This document shows, one piece after another, positions 17,861 through 27,400 of a stretch of 64,000 nt of DNA. Location: positions 252,437 to 316,436 of the forward strand of contig NZ_HG417091.1 in the NCBI RefSeq assembly GCF_000455445.1, read 5' to 3'. Under the pieces are notes generated by a model. It saw only the letters and a program-made list of their open reading frames with translations. It ran no database searches and had not been told where the DNA came from. A program made the translations under genes and the position numbers. The number at the start of each line of letters is the position of its first letter. Within the stretch, counting starts at the first letter, position 1. This stretch comes from Hoylesella timonensis 4401737 = DSM 22865 = JCM 15640 (GTDB taxonomy: Bacteria; Bacteroidota; Bacteroidia; Bacteroidales; Bacteroidaceae).

Positions 17861-17891
17861 CTTGTCATTCGTTGATAATTTCGTAACTTTG
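17861..17891 (+). promoter_or_regulatory. Promoter of the 17.9-26.9 kb gene run
   Basis: CTTG (17861-17864), N19, TAACTTTG (17884-17891), 25 nt before the first ATG. The -33 box deviates at one base. Confidence 0.6.
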
Positions 17892-17916
17892 CATTCAACC
17901 AAATGTACCCACGTTC

Positions 17917-19068
17917 ATGAAATATTATATCTATCTATTTCTACTGCTTTGCAGCGTCTTGGGGGCTTGTAATGATGACAATGACGGGCTTGCAAAGAAG
18001 AATTATTCGCAGGTGGTAGATGAAGACGATGATGATACAAAGACAACGCTCAATGATGATTATATCTATCAATTGCCCCTCATATTTCATGTTCTTTATC
18101 AAGATATTGATGACCCGACCCAGCATGTACCTGTGTCTCGCATCCAATCGTTGGTAGTTCATCTCAATGAGTTGTATCAGGGGCATATTTATGGAGAGAG
18201 TGAAAATATTCGTGTCCGCTTCTTTCTTGCTCAATATGATGAGAAAGGACACCGTTTGAAGACACCCGGTGTTGATTATATCAAATACACAGGAAAATAT
18301 CCCATTGATGTCCAAGAGTTTATGAACGACAATAATAGGAAGTATGTCAAATACCTTTGGGAACCCAATGATTACATCAACGTATTTTTGTATCATTTCA
18401 GTTCTGAAAAAAATGCGCAGACATTAGGCATTAGTCATCTACCTTATGTTGTCAAGGGTAGTACTTCGTTGGAAGGTTTGGAAACGATACAGCGTTCTTA
18501 CCTTACAAAGAAGAATCTTAGCTTTGCTTATTGTACTTCTATCAATAGCATCTTTATCAATTCAGAGTCGACTCGTTATCAGTTAAGTGATAAAGGCAAA
18601 AGGGGGTATCAATATCTCTCTACTGATGTGAATGTTACCTTAGCGCATGAATTAGGGCATTACTTGGGGCTGCATCACACTTTTACGGAGAAGAAAGTAG
18701 GTGGAAATTATGAGGCTATCGACGACTGTTTCGATACAGACTACTGTAAAGACACACCTTCATACAACAAGGTGAACTATAATAAGTGGCTTAACGATTA
18801 CCTTCGTTCTATGGGCAAGCGGCAGGTGGACATGAAAAGATTGGTGATGAGGAATAATTGTTCGGGCGAAACATTCGATGCCGACAACATCATGGACTAT
18901 GCCATTGGGTATGGATTTCGATTTACAAAGGAACAGAAAGACCGTATTCGACAAGTCTTGTATTACAGTCCATTGATACCAGGTCCAAAGAAAAATCGTT
19001 CTAAGAGTCGAGCTTTGAGACACGAGGACGACGGGGTATATCAATTACCTATTCAAACGATACGATAA
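17917..19068 (+). CDS. M43-type zinc metalloprotease lipoprotein
   Basis: A predicted secreted lipoprotein protease of 383 residues. The signal peptide ends in the lipobox VLGAC (Cys18). The zinc site HELGHYLGLHH spans residues 244-254 (His244, Glu245, His248, His254). NIMDYA further on is the Met-turn, and paired cysteines lie between (DDCFDTDYC, NNCSG). This fits the pappalysin family M43, which includes secreted Bacteroidetes proteases. It is the first gene of a seven-gene co-directional run, 10 nt before aroA. The substrate is unknown. Confidence 0.88.
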   Translation: MKYYIYLFLLLCSVLGACNDDNDGLAKKNYSQVVDEDDDDTKTTLNDDYIYQLPLIFHVLYQDIDDPTQHVPVSRIQSLVVHLNELYQGHIYGESENIRVRFFLAQYDEKGHRLKTPGVDYIKYTGKYPIDVQEFMNDNNRKYVKYLWEPNDYINVFLYHFSSEKNAQTLGISHLPYVVKGSTSLEGLETIQRSYLTKKNLSFAYCTSINSIFINSESTRYQLSDKGKRGYQYLSTDVNVTLAHELGHYLGLHHTFTEKKVGGNYEAIDDCFDTDYCKDTPSYNKVNYNKWLNDYLRSMGKRQVDMKRLVMRNNCSGETFDADNIMDYAIGYGFRFTKEQKDRIRQVLYYSPLIPGPKKNRSKSRALRHEDDGVYQLPIQTIR

Positions 19069-19078
19069 AAAAGATAAG

Positions 19079-20332
19079 ATGACACAATATAAGATAACGG
19101 CTCCGAGCTATTTTAATCATACTGTTCAATTGCCATCCTCGAAGAGTGTGAGCAATCGAGCTTTGATTATCCATGCTTTGTCGGGTGGAAAGGTTCAGCC
19201 ACATCATCTTTCCGACTGTGATGATACGCAAGTCATCATGAACGCTATCATGAACATGCCACCAGTGATAGATATCAAGGCGGCGGGAACAGCCATGCGT
19301 TTCCTTACTGCATTCCTTTCCATATCCGAGGGGGAACATGTGCTTACAGGAACAGAAAGAATGCGACATCGTCCCATAGGCCCCTTGGTAGATGCCCTTC
19401 GCTATTTAGGTGCCGATATCGAATACATGGGCGAAGACGGTTATCCTCCTCTTCGCATTCATGGAAAACAGTTGGCTGGTGGTGATATCGAGATGCCTGG
19501 CAATGTGAGTTCGCAATATGTATCCGCCTTGCTCATGTTAGGTCCTGTCCTTCCGAAAGGCTTAAACATCAAGTTGACCAATGGCATGATTTCGCGCCCT
19601 TATATAGATCTCACACTTTGGGTGATGCAACAGTTTGGGGCAGAAGTTGAGTGGACCGACATAGATACCATTGCTGTACGTCCCAAGCCTTATGCTCCCT
19701 GCACCTATTACATAGAGAGCGATTGGAGTGCAGCATCGTATTGGTACGAGATATTGGCACTGTCCACGCATCGTGACAATACTTTTTTCCTGCCAGGCTT
19801 ATTGGATGGTTCCAAACAAGGCGATTCGGTGTTGCGCTATCTCTTTTCATTGCTAAGCGTCAAGACAGAAGTGGAGGAGGCTGATGATACTCACTCGGCA
19901 GGAATGCGGATTACACGACATGAACGAAATCTGCCAAGATTGGAATATGACTTTGTGAATTGTCCTGATTTGGCACAGACTTTTGTGGTCTGTTGTGCCG
20001 TTTTGGATATTCCTTTTCTATTTACTGGACTGTCTACACTGCTCATCAAAGAAACCAATCGACTGGAGGCATTGAAGGTAGAAATGCGTAAGTTGGGGTA
20101 TGTCATCAAAGAACAAAATAAGAGTGAACTTGTATGGAATGGGGAAAGGTGTGAACCTTCTTTCGAACCCATAGACACCTATGAGGATCATCGAATGGCG
20201 ATGGCTTTTGCACCAGCGGCAATTAAGTTCCCCGGGTTGCGCATCAATCATCCAGAAGTGGTCTCCAAATCTTACCCACAGTTTTGGAATGATTTGCGAA
20301 GTGTTGGGTTTGAAATTGAAGAAAGCAAGTAA
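19079..20332 (+). CDS. aroA: 3-phosphoshikimate 1-carboxyvinyltransferase (EPSP synthase)
   Basis: Shikimate-pathway enzyme joining shikimate-3-phosphate and phosphoenolpyruvate, 417 residues. LPSSKSVSNRALII near the N terminus is the substrate-binding lysine/serine motif. AAGTAMRFLTAF matches the family's NAGTA-R loop with Phe in place of the usual Pro. EDHRMAMAFAP near the C terminus is also typical. It starts 10 nt after the protease gene and is followed 17 nt later by a small membrane-protein gene. Confidence 0.95.
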   Translation: MTQYKITAPSYFNHTVQLPSSKSVSNRALIIHALSGGKVQPHHLSDCDDTQVIMNAIMNMPPVIDIKAAGTAMRFLTAFLSISEGEHVLTGTERMRHRPIGPLVDALRYLGADIEYMGEDGYPPLRIHGKQLAGGDIEMPGNVSSQYVSALLMLGPVLPKGLNIKLTNGMISRPYIDLTLWVMQQFGAEVEWTDIDTIAVRPKPYAPCTYYIESDWSAASYWYEILALSTHRDNTFFLPGLLDGSKQGDSVLRYLFSLLSVKTEVEEADDTHSAGMRITRHERNLPRLEYDFVNCPDLAQTFVVCCAVLDIPFLFTGLSTLLIKETNRLEALKVEMRKLGYVIKEQNKSELVWNGERCEPSFEPIDTYEDHRMAMAFAPAAIKFPGLRINHPEVVSKSYPQFWNDLRSVGFEIEESK

Positions 20333-20349
20333 TTCTAAAAAGTAACCAC

Positions 20350-20742
20350 ATGATTTTTCTCGTTCTTTTGTTAATAGGAATAGGCGTTGTTGCTGCTTTG
20401 TTCGGCTTTTTTGCTTCAAAATCGGGCGACCATCAAGAAGAGGTGGCATTGCCTGCACATTCGTGTGCTACCTGTGATGGCATCGACAACCGTTGCGAGC
20501 AAGTCTGCATGATGGAGGCAGCAACCAAAGAAATAGAATATTTTAATGACGAAGAGTTGGATTGTTATCAGGGAAGGGCAGCGGATGCTTATACGGATGA
20601 AGAGGTGAAGGAGTTTGCAGAAGTACTGGAAACGATGCGACAGGAGGAGGTAAAAGATTGGAATAGAAGTCTTATCCTGCGTGGTATCAATCTTCCTAAT
20701 CAGCTCAAAGATGAGGTAATAATGTTGATGAGCAATAGTTAA
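20350..20742 (+). CDS. Small Cys-rich membrane-anchored protein, unknown function
   Basis: A 130-residue protein with an N-terminal membrane helix (residues 1-22). It is followed by the cysteine cluster C-x2-C-x6-C-x3-C near residues 38-51 (SCATCDGIDNRCEQVC), which could bind a metal or an Fe-S cluster. The acidic helical remainder ends with LILRGINLPNQLKDEVIML. No family is named with confidence. It lies between aroA and a metal-type ABC permease gene, 2 nt before the latter. Confidence 0.8.
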   Translation: MIFLVLLLIGIGVVAALFGFFASKSGDHQEEVALPAHSCATCDGIDNRCEQVCMMEAATKEIEYFNDEELDCYQGRAADAYTDEEVKEFAEVLETMRQEEVKDWNRSLILRGINLPNQLKDEVIMLMSNS

Positions 20743-20744
20743 GA

Positions 20745-21575
20745 ATGGAAATACTGAGCTATACTTTCTTTCAAAATGCACTGATAGGCGCTTTATTGGC
20801 AAGTGTCTTATGTGGTTTTATCGGAACTTACATTGTGGCACGTCGATTAGTCCTCATCAGTGGTGGCATTACTCATGCTTCGTTCGGAGGAGTAGGAATG
20901 GGAGTTCTCTTGGGAGTCAACCCTATTTTGTCTGCTTTGGCATTTGCTATTTTTAGCGCATGTGGCATTCAATGGATGTCCAACCAGTACAATGTGCGTA
21001 TTGACTCTGCCATTGCTATGTTTTGGACGCTTGGGATGAGTGTAGGAATTATTTGTTGTTACCTTACTCCAGGGTTCCTTCCCGACCTTCCTTCTTTTCT
21101 GTTTGGTAGCATTTTGTCGATAGGTTCTGCCGATATTTTGTTTCTGTTGGTACTCACGGTCTTTGTGATAGTTGTGTTTACCTTACTATTTAGAGCCATT
21201 CTTAGCGTTGCTTTCGACAGCCGTTTTGCACAATCGCAGCAATTGCCAGTAACAGCTATTGAATATCTCATGATGATTTTAATTGCCATGACCATTGTTG
21301 CCACCCTCCGAATGGTGGGCATTGTGCTGGCTATTAGCTTGCTCACCATCCCACAGATGACTGCTAATCTGTTTACATATCGTTTCAAACGAATAATTTT
21401 GTGGAGTATCTTCTTTGGTTGGATAGATTGTTTAGTAGGACTAAGCATTAGTTACATGCTGAATATTCCGTCAGGTGCCGCCATTATCTTTGTGAGTATC
21501 TTGATTTATGGTTTGCTCAAAGTAATAAAAGTGTTAAGGAATAAGTTTAATAATAATGAGGTTATGGCAGCTTAG
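20745..21575 (+). CDS. ABC-3 family metal transporter permease (ZnuB/MntB-like)
   Basis: A 276-residue inner-membrane permease with about eight helices. LVLISGGITHASFGGVGMG and MVGIVLAISLLTIPQMTA match the ABC-3 (zinc/manganese/iron) permease signatures. No ATPase or solute-binding gene is adjacent, so its partners must be encoded elsewhere. The metal cannot be told from sequence. It overlaps the next gene by 20 nt, so their translation is probably coupled. Confidence 0.9.
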   Translation: MEILSYTFFQNALIGALLASVLCGFIGTYIVARRLVLISGGITHASFGGVGMGVLLGVNPILSALAFAIFSACGIQWMSNQYNVRIDSAIAMFWTLGMSVGIICCYLTPGFLPDLPSFLFGSILSIGSADILFLLVLTVFVIVVFTLLFRAILSVAFDSRFAQSQQLPVTAIEYLMMILIAMTIVATLRMVGIVLAISLLTIPQMTANLFTYRFKRIILWSIFFGWIDCLVGLSISYMLNIPSGAAIIFVSILIYGLLKVIKVLRNKFNNNEVMAA

Positions 21576-24500
21576 ATACGTCGCTTTCCTGATTCAGATA
21601 ATCATACTTTTATTCTTAGCATCAGGTTGTTCCACGCAGAAAAACACTGCGCGGAGCAGGTGGTGGCATGCTTTTAATGCGCGCTATAATACATATTACA
21701 ATGGAACTGTGGCTTACATTGATGCCTCTTTAGAGAAAGAGAACGGTCATCAAGACAATTTTACAGAACTTCTTCCACTTTATCCTGTGGGTAGTAAAAG
21801 TAGTCGAGAGATAGGAAAGGCGAATTTTGAACGTGCAGTGGAGAAAAGTAAGAAGGCTATCAAACTGCATAGCATCAAGAAAAGACCCGAATGGCGGTCA
21901 GGAAAGCGTAAGACTGCAAAGGACAGAGAATGGCTCAATCGGAAAGAGTATAATCCGTTTTTGTGGAAAGCATGGATGTTGATGGGGCGAGCCCAATTTC
22001 ATTCTGGGGCTTTTGATGAAGCTGTATCTACCTTTTCTTATATGAGTAGACTTTATCAAACGCAACCTTCTATTTATGGAAGGGCACGTGCATGGTTGGC
22101 AAAAAGCTATATAGAACAAGGATGGTTATACGATGCGGAGGATGTTATTCGCAATATGGAGCGAGATTCAGTGCATTGGCAAGCCCAAAAGGAATGGGAT
22201 TATACTTATACCGATTATTATATCCATACGAAGGAGTATGCAAAAGCCATTCCCTATCTTCGTAAAGTTATCAAACATGAGATGCGTCGTCGACAGAAAG
22301 CACGACAGTATTTCTTGTTGGGACAGTTGTACGAGGCTATCAATCAAAAAGAACTTGCTTATCAGGCTTATCGGCGAGTCATTAGGTTGCATCCACCTTA
22401 TCAGATTGAGTTTAATGCACGGATAGCCATGACCAAAGTGATGGCTGGAACACAGGGGCATCAGATGATTCGTAAGCTACATCACATGGCTGCCAATGAC
22501 AATAACAAAGATTATTTAGATCAGGTGTATTATGCCATAGGTAATATCTATTTGGGACAAAAAGATACGTTAAGAGCCATTGATGCGTTCGAAGAAGGCA
22601 ACAAGCGTGCTACACGTTCTGGCATCGAGAAGGGCGTGTTACTGTTGAAATTAGGTGATTTGTATTGGAATCGTGAGAAGTATGACGATGCCAAACGGTG
22701 TTATGGAGAGGCAATAGGTCTTTTAGATAAAGATCGTGAAGACTATGGACAAATGGCTCGACGCTCCGAAATACTGGATGAGTTGGTGCCATATACGAAT
22801 GCAGTTCAGCTGCAAGATTCGCTGCAAGTCTTGGCTAAAATGCCCGAAGCGCAACGTAATGCGGCAATAGACAGGGTAATCAAGGCGTTGAAAAAGAAAG
22901 AAAAAGAAGAAGCAGACTTGTTGGCGATGCAATCAACAAGACAGGAATCACAAGACGATTTCAATACTCCCTTTGACCCACAGGAAAGGATGACGAAGCG
23001 TAACACATTGCCCAATGTCAACGGACAACGATCTGGAGAGTGGTATTTTTATAATCCCATGGCAGTTAACCAAGGCAAAACGGCATTTCAACGTTTGTGG
23101 GGAAAGCGAGAAAATGTGGATAATTGGCAACGTATCAACAAGACTGTTGTCTCTTTAGGGCAGCAACAAGAACTATCAGAATTGCAACTTGACTCCATTC
23201 GGCAGCAAGAGAGTATGGAAGACTCTTTGCAACAGGTTCCCGATAGTGCGCAGAACGACCCTCATCAGCGTGCTTTTTATTTGGCTCAGATACCCTTTAC
23301 ACCAGATCAAGTGGCTGCCAGCAACCAACTGATTATGGATGGTTTGTATCATGCAGGGGTGATATTTAAGGATAAATTAGATAACTTACGCCTTGGAGAG
23401 AAAGCCTTGCGACGATTGGTAGAGCAATATCCAACGTACGAGCACATGGATTTGGCTTACTATCATTTATTCTTGCTCTATTCGAGGCTACACCAACCGA
23501 CACTGGCAAACGGTTATGTGCAGCGCTTAAAGACGCAATTTCCGAAGAGTGAGTGGACTGTTTTGCTCACTGACCCCTATTTTCAGGAGAATGCAAAGTT
23601 GGGTGTACACATTGAAGACTCGATTTATGCTGCCACATACAACGCTTTCAAAGCCGACCGATACGATGAGGTGCTGACGAATACGCATATTTCCGAGACA
23701 CGTTTCCCACTGGGTGCAAACCGTGATAAATTCCTTCTTATTGGTGGATTGGGTAAGTTGAATCGTGGTGATGCTACTCAATGCTTGGCAGATCTTCATA
23801 CGTTGGTGGAAAAATATCCAGAGAGTAAACTCAGTCCTTTGGCGGGTATGATTATCAATGGTGTGCAAGCGGGTCGGAAGTTGCGTGGAGGTAAGTTCGA
23901 TATAGGAGACGTGTGGTCGCGTCGGGCTGCTGTGTTAAGTGATAGCGACTCGATTGCCAAGCGAACATTCAGCAACGAGCGCAACACCAATTTCACGTTT
24001 ATCATTGCTTATCATCCTGATTCTGTGAATGAAAATCAGTTGCTGTATCGTGTTGCCAAATACAACTTTACCCAGTATGTGGTTCGTAATTTCGATGTCG
24101 TCATAACGCAAGACGATTTTGGTTTGCATCTCATGAAGATAGCAGGATTCCTCAATTTCGATGAAGCCTTGCAGTATGCACGTGCTTTTCACAAGCAGAG
24201 AGAGCTGGCATCCCTATTGAAGCACGCCCGTACTTTTGTCATCAGTGATGTGAATCTTGAGCTGTTGGGAACGAATTTCAGTTACGATGATTACGATAAA
24301 TATTATGCCAAGCACTTTGCTCCATTAAAGATTAGTACTTTCCAACTATTGGCCGAACCCACAGAGGTAAAGACACAGGCACAACCTAAGCCCACTCTTG
24401 AAGAGGTAGATAGGTTGCTTGATGATGCTACCTTTATTGATAACGGTTTGGAAAATAAGCCTTTAGATAGTGGAACTTATGTGATTCCAGCGGAAGATGC

Positions 24501-24927
24501 GAAGTCATCGACCACTCAAGGCAGTACAATCGTCCCAGTAGAGCAGCCTAAAAAGGAAAGCAACAGTGGAGAAACGGTGATTCCATTGGCTTCTCGTACA
24601 ACTTCAAAGACGCCGCTGCCTGCCGATTCTTCCAAAACAAAGTCGACAAAGCCATTGCCGGCGAATGCGAAAAAGTCACCCCAAAAGGTGCCAACCCAGC
24701 CTGTTCAGCCCGCTAAAGCAAAGTCTAAGCAAGAGCCGAATAAACAGCAACCGCAACGAGTGGGTGAGACGATTATCTATTTTGAGGATGGCAAGACCGC
24801 TAAAGACAAGACAGGTAAGCCAAAGACCGCAGATAAAACTACGGATAAGAATAAAAAGAAGAAGAAAAAAGCAGAGCCTAAAGTGATAGATTTTGGCGAT
24901 GAATATTATGATTTAGAAGGATTTTAG
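21556..24927 (+). CDS. porW: PorW/SprE-like tetratricopeptide lipoprotein (type IX secretion)
   Basis: A predicted lipoprotein of 1123 residues with lipobox LASGC near residue 25. ARYNTYYNG just after it resembles the start of SprE/PorW proteins. Many TPR-like helical repeats fill residues 90-420 and 590-780. The last 170 residues are a Lys/Pro/Thr-rich low-complexity tail ending in an acidic segment. PorW/SprE is needed for type IX secretion and gliding in other Bacteroidota. The porX homologue, also a T9SS component, starts 2 nt downstream, which supports the call. Longer than the better-known homologues because of the tail. Confidence 0.75.
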   Translation: MRLWQLRYVAFLIQIIILLFLASGCSTQKNTARSRWWHAFNARYNTYYNGTVAYIDASLEKENGHQDNFTELLPLYPVGSKSSREIGKANFERAVEKSKKAIKLHSIKKRPEWRSGKRKTAKDREWLNRKEYNPFLWKAWMLMGRAQFHSGAFDEAVSTFSYMSRLYQTQPSIYGRARAWLAKSYIEQGWLYDAEDVIRNMERDSVHWQAQKEWDYTYTDYYIHTKEYAKAIPYLRKVIKHEMRRRQKARQYFLLGQLYEAINQKELAYQAYRRVIRLHPPYQIEFNARIAMTKVMAGTQGHQMIRKLHHMAANDNNKDYLDQVYYAIGNIYLGQKDTLRAIDAFEEGNKRATRSGIEKGVLLLKLGDLYWNREKYDDAKRCYGEAIGLLDKDREDYGQMARRSEILDELVPYTNAVQLQDSLQVLAKMPEAQRNAAIDRVIKALKKKEKEEADLLAMQSTRQESQDDFNTPFDPQERMTKRNTLPNVNGQRSGEWYFYNPMAVNQGKTAFQRLWGKRENVDNWQRINKTVVSLGQQQELSELQLDSIRQQESMEDSLQQVPDSAQNDPHQRAFYLAQIPFTPDQVAASNQLIMDGLYHAGVIFKDKLDNLRLGEKALRRLVEQYPTYEHMDLAYYHLFLLYSRLHQPTLANGYVQRLKTQFPKSEWTVLLTDPYFQENAKLGVHIEDSIYAATYNAFKADRYDEVLTNTHISETRFPLGANRDKFLLIGGLGKLNRGDATQCLADLHTLVEKYPESKLSPLAGMIINGVQAGRKLRGGKFDIGDVWSRRAAVLSDSDSIAKRTFSNERNTNFTFIIAYHPDSVNENQLLYRVAKYNFTQYVVRNFDVVITQDDFGLHLMKIAGFLNFDEALQYARAFHKQRELASLLKHARTFVISDVNLELLGTNFSYDDYDKYYAKHFAPLKISTFQLLAEPTEVKTQAQPKPTLEEVDRLLDDATFIDNGLENKPLDSGTYVIPAEDAKSSTTQGSTIVPVEQPKKESNSGETVIPLASRTTSKTPLPADSSKTKSTKPLPANAKKSPQKVPTQPVQPAKAKSKQEPNKQQPQRVGETIIYFEDGKTAKDKTGKPKTADKTTDKNKKKKKKAEPKVIDFGDEYYDLEGF

Positions 24928-24929
24928 AG

Positions 24930-26513
24930 ATGAGTAACGGATTATTATTGTGGGTAGATGATGAGATTGACTTGCTTCGTGCGCATATCCTCTTCTTGGA
25001 AAAGAAAGGTTACGAAGTGGTTACAGTGAGCAATGGTGCGGATGCCATCGAGGCTTGTCAGGAACAGACCTTCGACTTGGTGTTGCTCGATGAGATGATG
25101 CCCGGTCTTACAGGGCTTGAGACCTTACAACAAATCAAGGAGATTCACCCTGCAACACCCGTGGTAATGGTGACGAATAGCGAAGAGGAGAATATCATGG
25201 AGCAAGCCATCGGGTCGAAAATTGCTGATTATCTGATTAAACCAGTTAATCCAAACCAAATTCTTCTAACGCTTAAAAAGAATATCCATCGTCGAGAAAT
25301 CGTAACAGAGGTCACACAATATGGTTATCAGCAAAGTTTTCAAGCTATTGCCATGCAGATGATGGACTGTCAAACGCTGGAAGACTGGAAAGGTATTTAC
25401 AAGCGTTTGGTACATTGGGAATTGGAATTGAGTGCTGCAAATAGTAACATGACAGAAATGTTGCAAATGCAAAAGGAGGATGCCAACCAAGGCTTTGCCA
25501 AATATATAAGCAAACATTATTTAGATTGGGTGGCTCCTCATCAAACAACTCGTCCACTGCTCAGTCCTGATATCTTTAAGACAAAGATATTCCCGCTGCT
25601 CGATCAAGGCGAAAAAGTGTTCCTTATAGTCATAGACAACTTTAGATATGACCAATGGCGAGCTATTGCCAACGATTTGAGTGATATGTTCGAGATAGAC
25701 GATGACCTATATTGTAGCATCCTACCCACGGCTACACAGTATGCGCGCAATGCCATTTTCAGCGGATTGATGCCACAACAAATTGTCGAAATGTTCCCCG
25801 ATTTATGGGTTGATGAAGATGAAGAGGAAGGCAAAAACCTGAATGAAGCACCGTTGATAAAGACACAGATAGAGCGTTATCGGCGTCATGATAGTTTTAG
25901 TTATCATAAGGTGAATGATTCGGGCGGTGCTGATAAGTTTTTTGACCAACTGCACGAACTGTCCAAAAACGATTTGAATGTCTTGGTAGTCAACTTCATC
26001 GACATGCTCTCTCATGCACGTACGGAGTCTAAGATGGTACGAGAATTAGCAAACAACGAATCTGCTTATCGAAGTATCACGAAGAGTTGGTTTCGACACT
26101 CTATGATGTCAGAGCTGATGAAGCTCTTGGCACAGGCAAATTATAAAGTCATTTTAACGACCGACCACGGCAGTATCAGGGCTTCAAAGCCTGTTAAAAT
26201 TATTGGAGACCGTAATACGAATACGAATTTGCGCTATAAATTGGGCAAAAATCTCAATTATTCAGCCAAAGAAGTGTTTACAATCAAAAAACCTGCTTTA
26301 GCGCAATTGCCGTCTCCAAATATTAGCACAACTTATGTATTTGCTACGGGTGACACCTTCTTGGCTTATCCAAATAACTATAATTATTATGTAGCTTATT
26401 ACAAAGATACTTTTCAGCATGGAGGCATTAGTATGGAAGAAATGTTGGTGCCACTCATTACGCTGACACCGAAAAAACGAGTTAAGACCAAAGAACAGAT
26501 AGGAAAATATTAA
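24930..26513 (+). CDS. porX: PorX: response regulator with PglZ phosphatase domain
   Basis: T9SS regulator, 527 residues. The receiver domain (1-125) has acidic pocket Asp10/Asp11, phospho-acceptor Asp54 (LLDEMMPG), Thr82 and Lys104. The PglZ alkaline-phosphatase-like domain follows, with Asp236 (VIDNFRYD), Thr267/Thr269 (PTATQ), Asp358 and His362 (DMLSH), Asp412 and His413 (TTDHGS) and a C-terminal HGG. In Porphyromonas PorX acts with PorY and controls the por genes, and its PglZ domain is a zinc enzyme acting on cyclic and linear oligonucleotides. It is directly after porW and 12 nt before tsaE. Confidence 0.94.
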   Translation: MSNGLLLWVDDEIDLLRAHILFLEKKGYEVVTVSNGADAIEACQEQTFDLVLLDEMMPGLTGLETLQQIKEIHPATPVVMVTNSEEENIMEQAIGSKIADYLIKPVNPNQILLTLKKNIHRREIVTEVTQYGYQQSFQAIAMQMMDCQTLEDWKGIYKRLVHWELELSAANSNMTEMLQMQKEDANQGFAKYISKHYLDWVAPHQTTRPLLSPDIFKTKIFPLLDQGEKVFLIVIDNFRYDQWRAIANDLSDMFEIDDDLYCSILPTATQYARNAIFSGLMPQQIVEMFPDLWVDEDEEEGKNLNEAPLIKTQIERYRRHDSFSYHKVNDSGGADKFFDQLHELSKNDLNVLVVNFIDMLSHARTESKMVRELANNESAYRSITKSWFRHSMMSELMKLLAQANYKVILTTDHGSIRASKPVKIIGDRNTNTNLRYKLGKNLNYSAKEVFTIKKPALAQLPSPNISTTYVFATGDTFLAYPNNYNYYVAYYKDTFQHGGISMEEMLVPLITLTPKKRVKTKEQIGKY

Positions 26514-26525
26514 AACAATAATGAT

Positions 26526-26939
26526 ATGGATATTAAAATTGAATCATTAGATCATATTCATGAGGCTGCACAGCAGTTTATTGAAAACATGGGTAAAGGC
26601 AATGTATTTGCTTTTTATGGAAAAATGGGCGCAGGGAAGACCACCTTTATCAAGGCTATTTGTGAGTGTTTGCAGGTAGACGATGTCATTACGTCGCCCA
26701 CTTTCTCCATTGTGAATGAGTACTATTCAAACAAGTTAGACGACTCGATTTACCATTTCGATTTTTATCGGATTAAAAAGGTAGAAGAAGTGTTTGATAT
26801 GGGTTATGAAGATTACTTCTACAGTGGACGACTTTGCTTCTTAGAGTGGCCCGAACTGATAGAAGGCTTGCTGCCAAAAGACGCCGTAAAGGTGCACATC
26901 ATGGAGCAAGAGGACGGCTCTCGATTCATCACCTTTTAG
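26526..26939 (+). CDS. tsaE: tRNA threonylcarbamoyladenosine biosynthesis ATPase TsaE
   Basis: P-loop ATPase of the t6A tRNA-modification complex (with TsaB and TsaD), 137 residues. Walker A GKMGAGKTTF begins at residue 32, TSPTFSIVNEY is the family's switch-like motif, and FLEWPE lies near the end. The PorX-TsaE neighbourhood is common in Bacteroidetes. It is the last gene of the run and is followed by a long-loop terminator. Confidence 0.95.
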   Translation: MDIKIESLDHIHEAAQQFIENMGKGNVFAFYGKMGAGKTTFIKAICECLQVDDVITSPTFSIVNEYYSNKLDDSIYHFDFYRIKKVEEVFDMGYEDYFYSGRLCFLEWPELIEGLLPKDAVKVHIMEQEDGSRFITF

Positions 26940-26961
26940 TATTTAGCGAAGAGTTAGCCTT

Positions 26962-27047
26962 CCTAACGTTGTGTTCTTGTAGGGCTTAGGCGGATTGTTT
27001 CTCCTATTTTGAGTCTACGGAACAAGCACAACGTTAGGATTTTTTTT
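26962..27047 (+). terminator. Long-loop terminator after tsaE
   Basis: Perfect 12-bp stem (CCTAACGTTGTG at 26962-26973, CACAACGTTAGG at 27027-27038) enclosing 53 nt, followed by eight T after one A. The unusually large loop could hold further structure. Confidence 0.75.
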
Positions 27048-27148
27048 ATAGTTTTGGCGCATGCTTTTTGCGGATACGACCTCAGTACATCGTTGCACCC
27101 TTGTTGTTCGAAACTCCTACAGACACGAAAGGAACACATGAAGCATCC

Positions 27149-27207
27149 AAAACAGACTATTTTGTGGTGTAAAATAGACTGTTTTGCTTACCAAAACAGA
27201 CTATTTT
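27149..27207. repeat. Three alternating 15-bp inverted units at exact 22-bp spacing
   Basis: AAAACAGACTATTTT at 27149-27163, AAAATAGACTGTTTT at 27171-27185 and AAAACAGACTATTTT at 27193-27207. The middle unit is the reverse complement of the outer two except at the central base. Spacers are 7 nt each. Unit 2 can pair with either unit 1 or unit 3. Confidence 0.85.
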
Positions 27208-27400
27208 CCCTCAAGTCTGTGTGCTTTCAGCTACACCAACTGTTTGCCTATAAGGAAGAAAAAGTATGCAGAAATGTTCCGTAAGCGTAAAAATCTTTGT
27301 ATTTTTGTCGCAGATATGACTCATTATTTGTTCGTATCGGACACATGTGACAACTTTCTTTTCGTTCATATCATTAATATTTACATTTCTCAGCTTCGTG

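Larger units (their letters stand above)
26940..27400. other. Intergenic region between tsaE and the endonuclease gene
   Basis: It holds the tsaE terminator (26962-27047), the 22-bp-phased alternating repeats (27149-27207) and a TATTTTTG box at 27300-27307 without a good -33 partner, probably the endonuclease promoter. No gene was seen. Confidence 0.6.

Noticed and set aside
27149..27207. Possible CRISPR array
   Set aside because: The units alternate in orientation and the spacers are only 7 nt, which is not a CRISPR architecture. No cas genes are nearby.
27009..27284. Small open frame of 91 codons between tsaE and the endonuclease gene
   Set aside because: It starts inside the tsaE terminator and crosses the 22-bp repeats. 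It has no family features.
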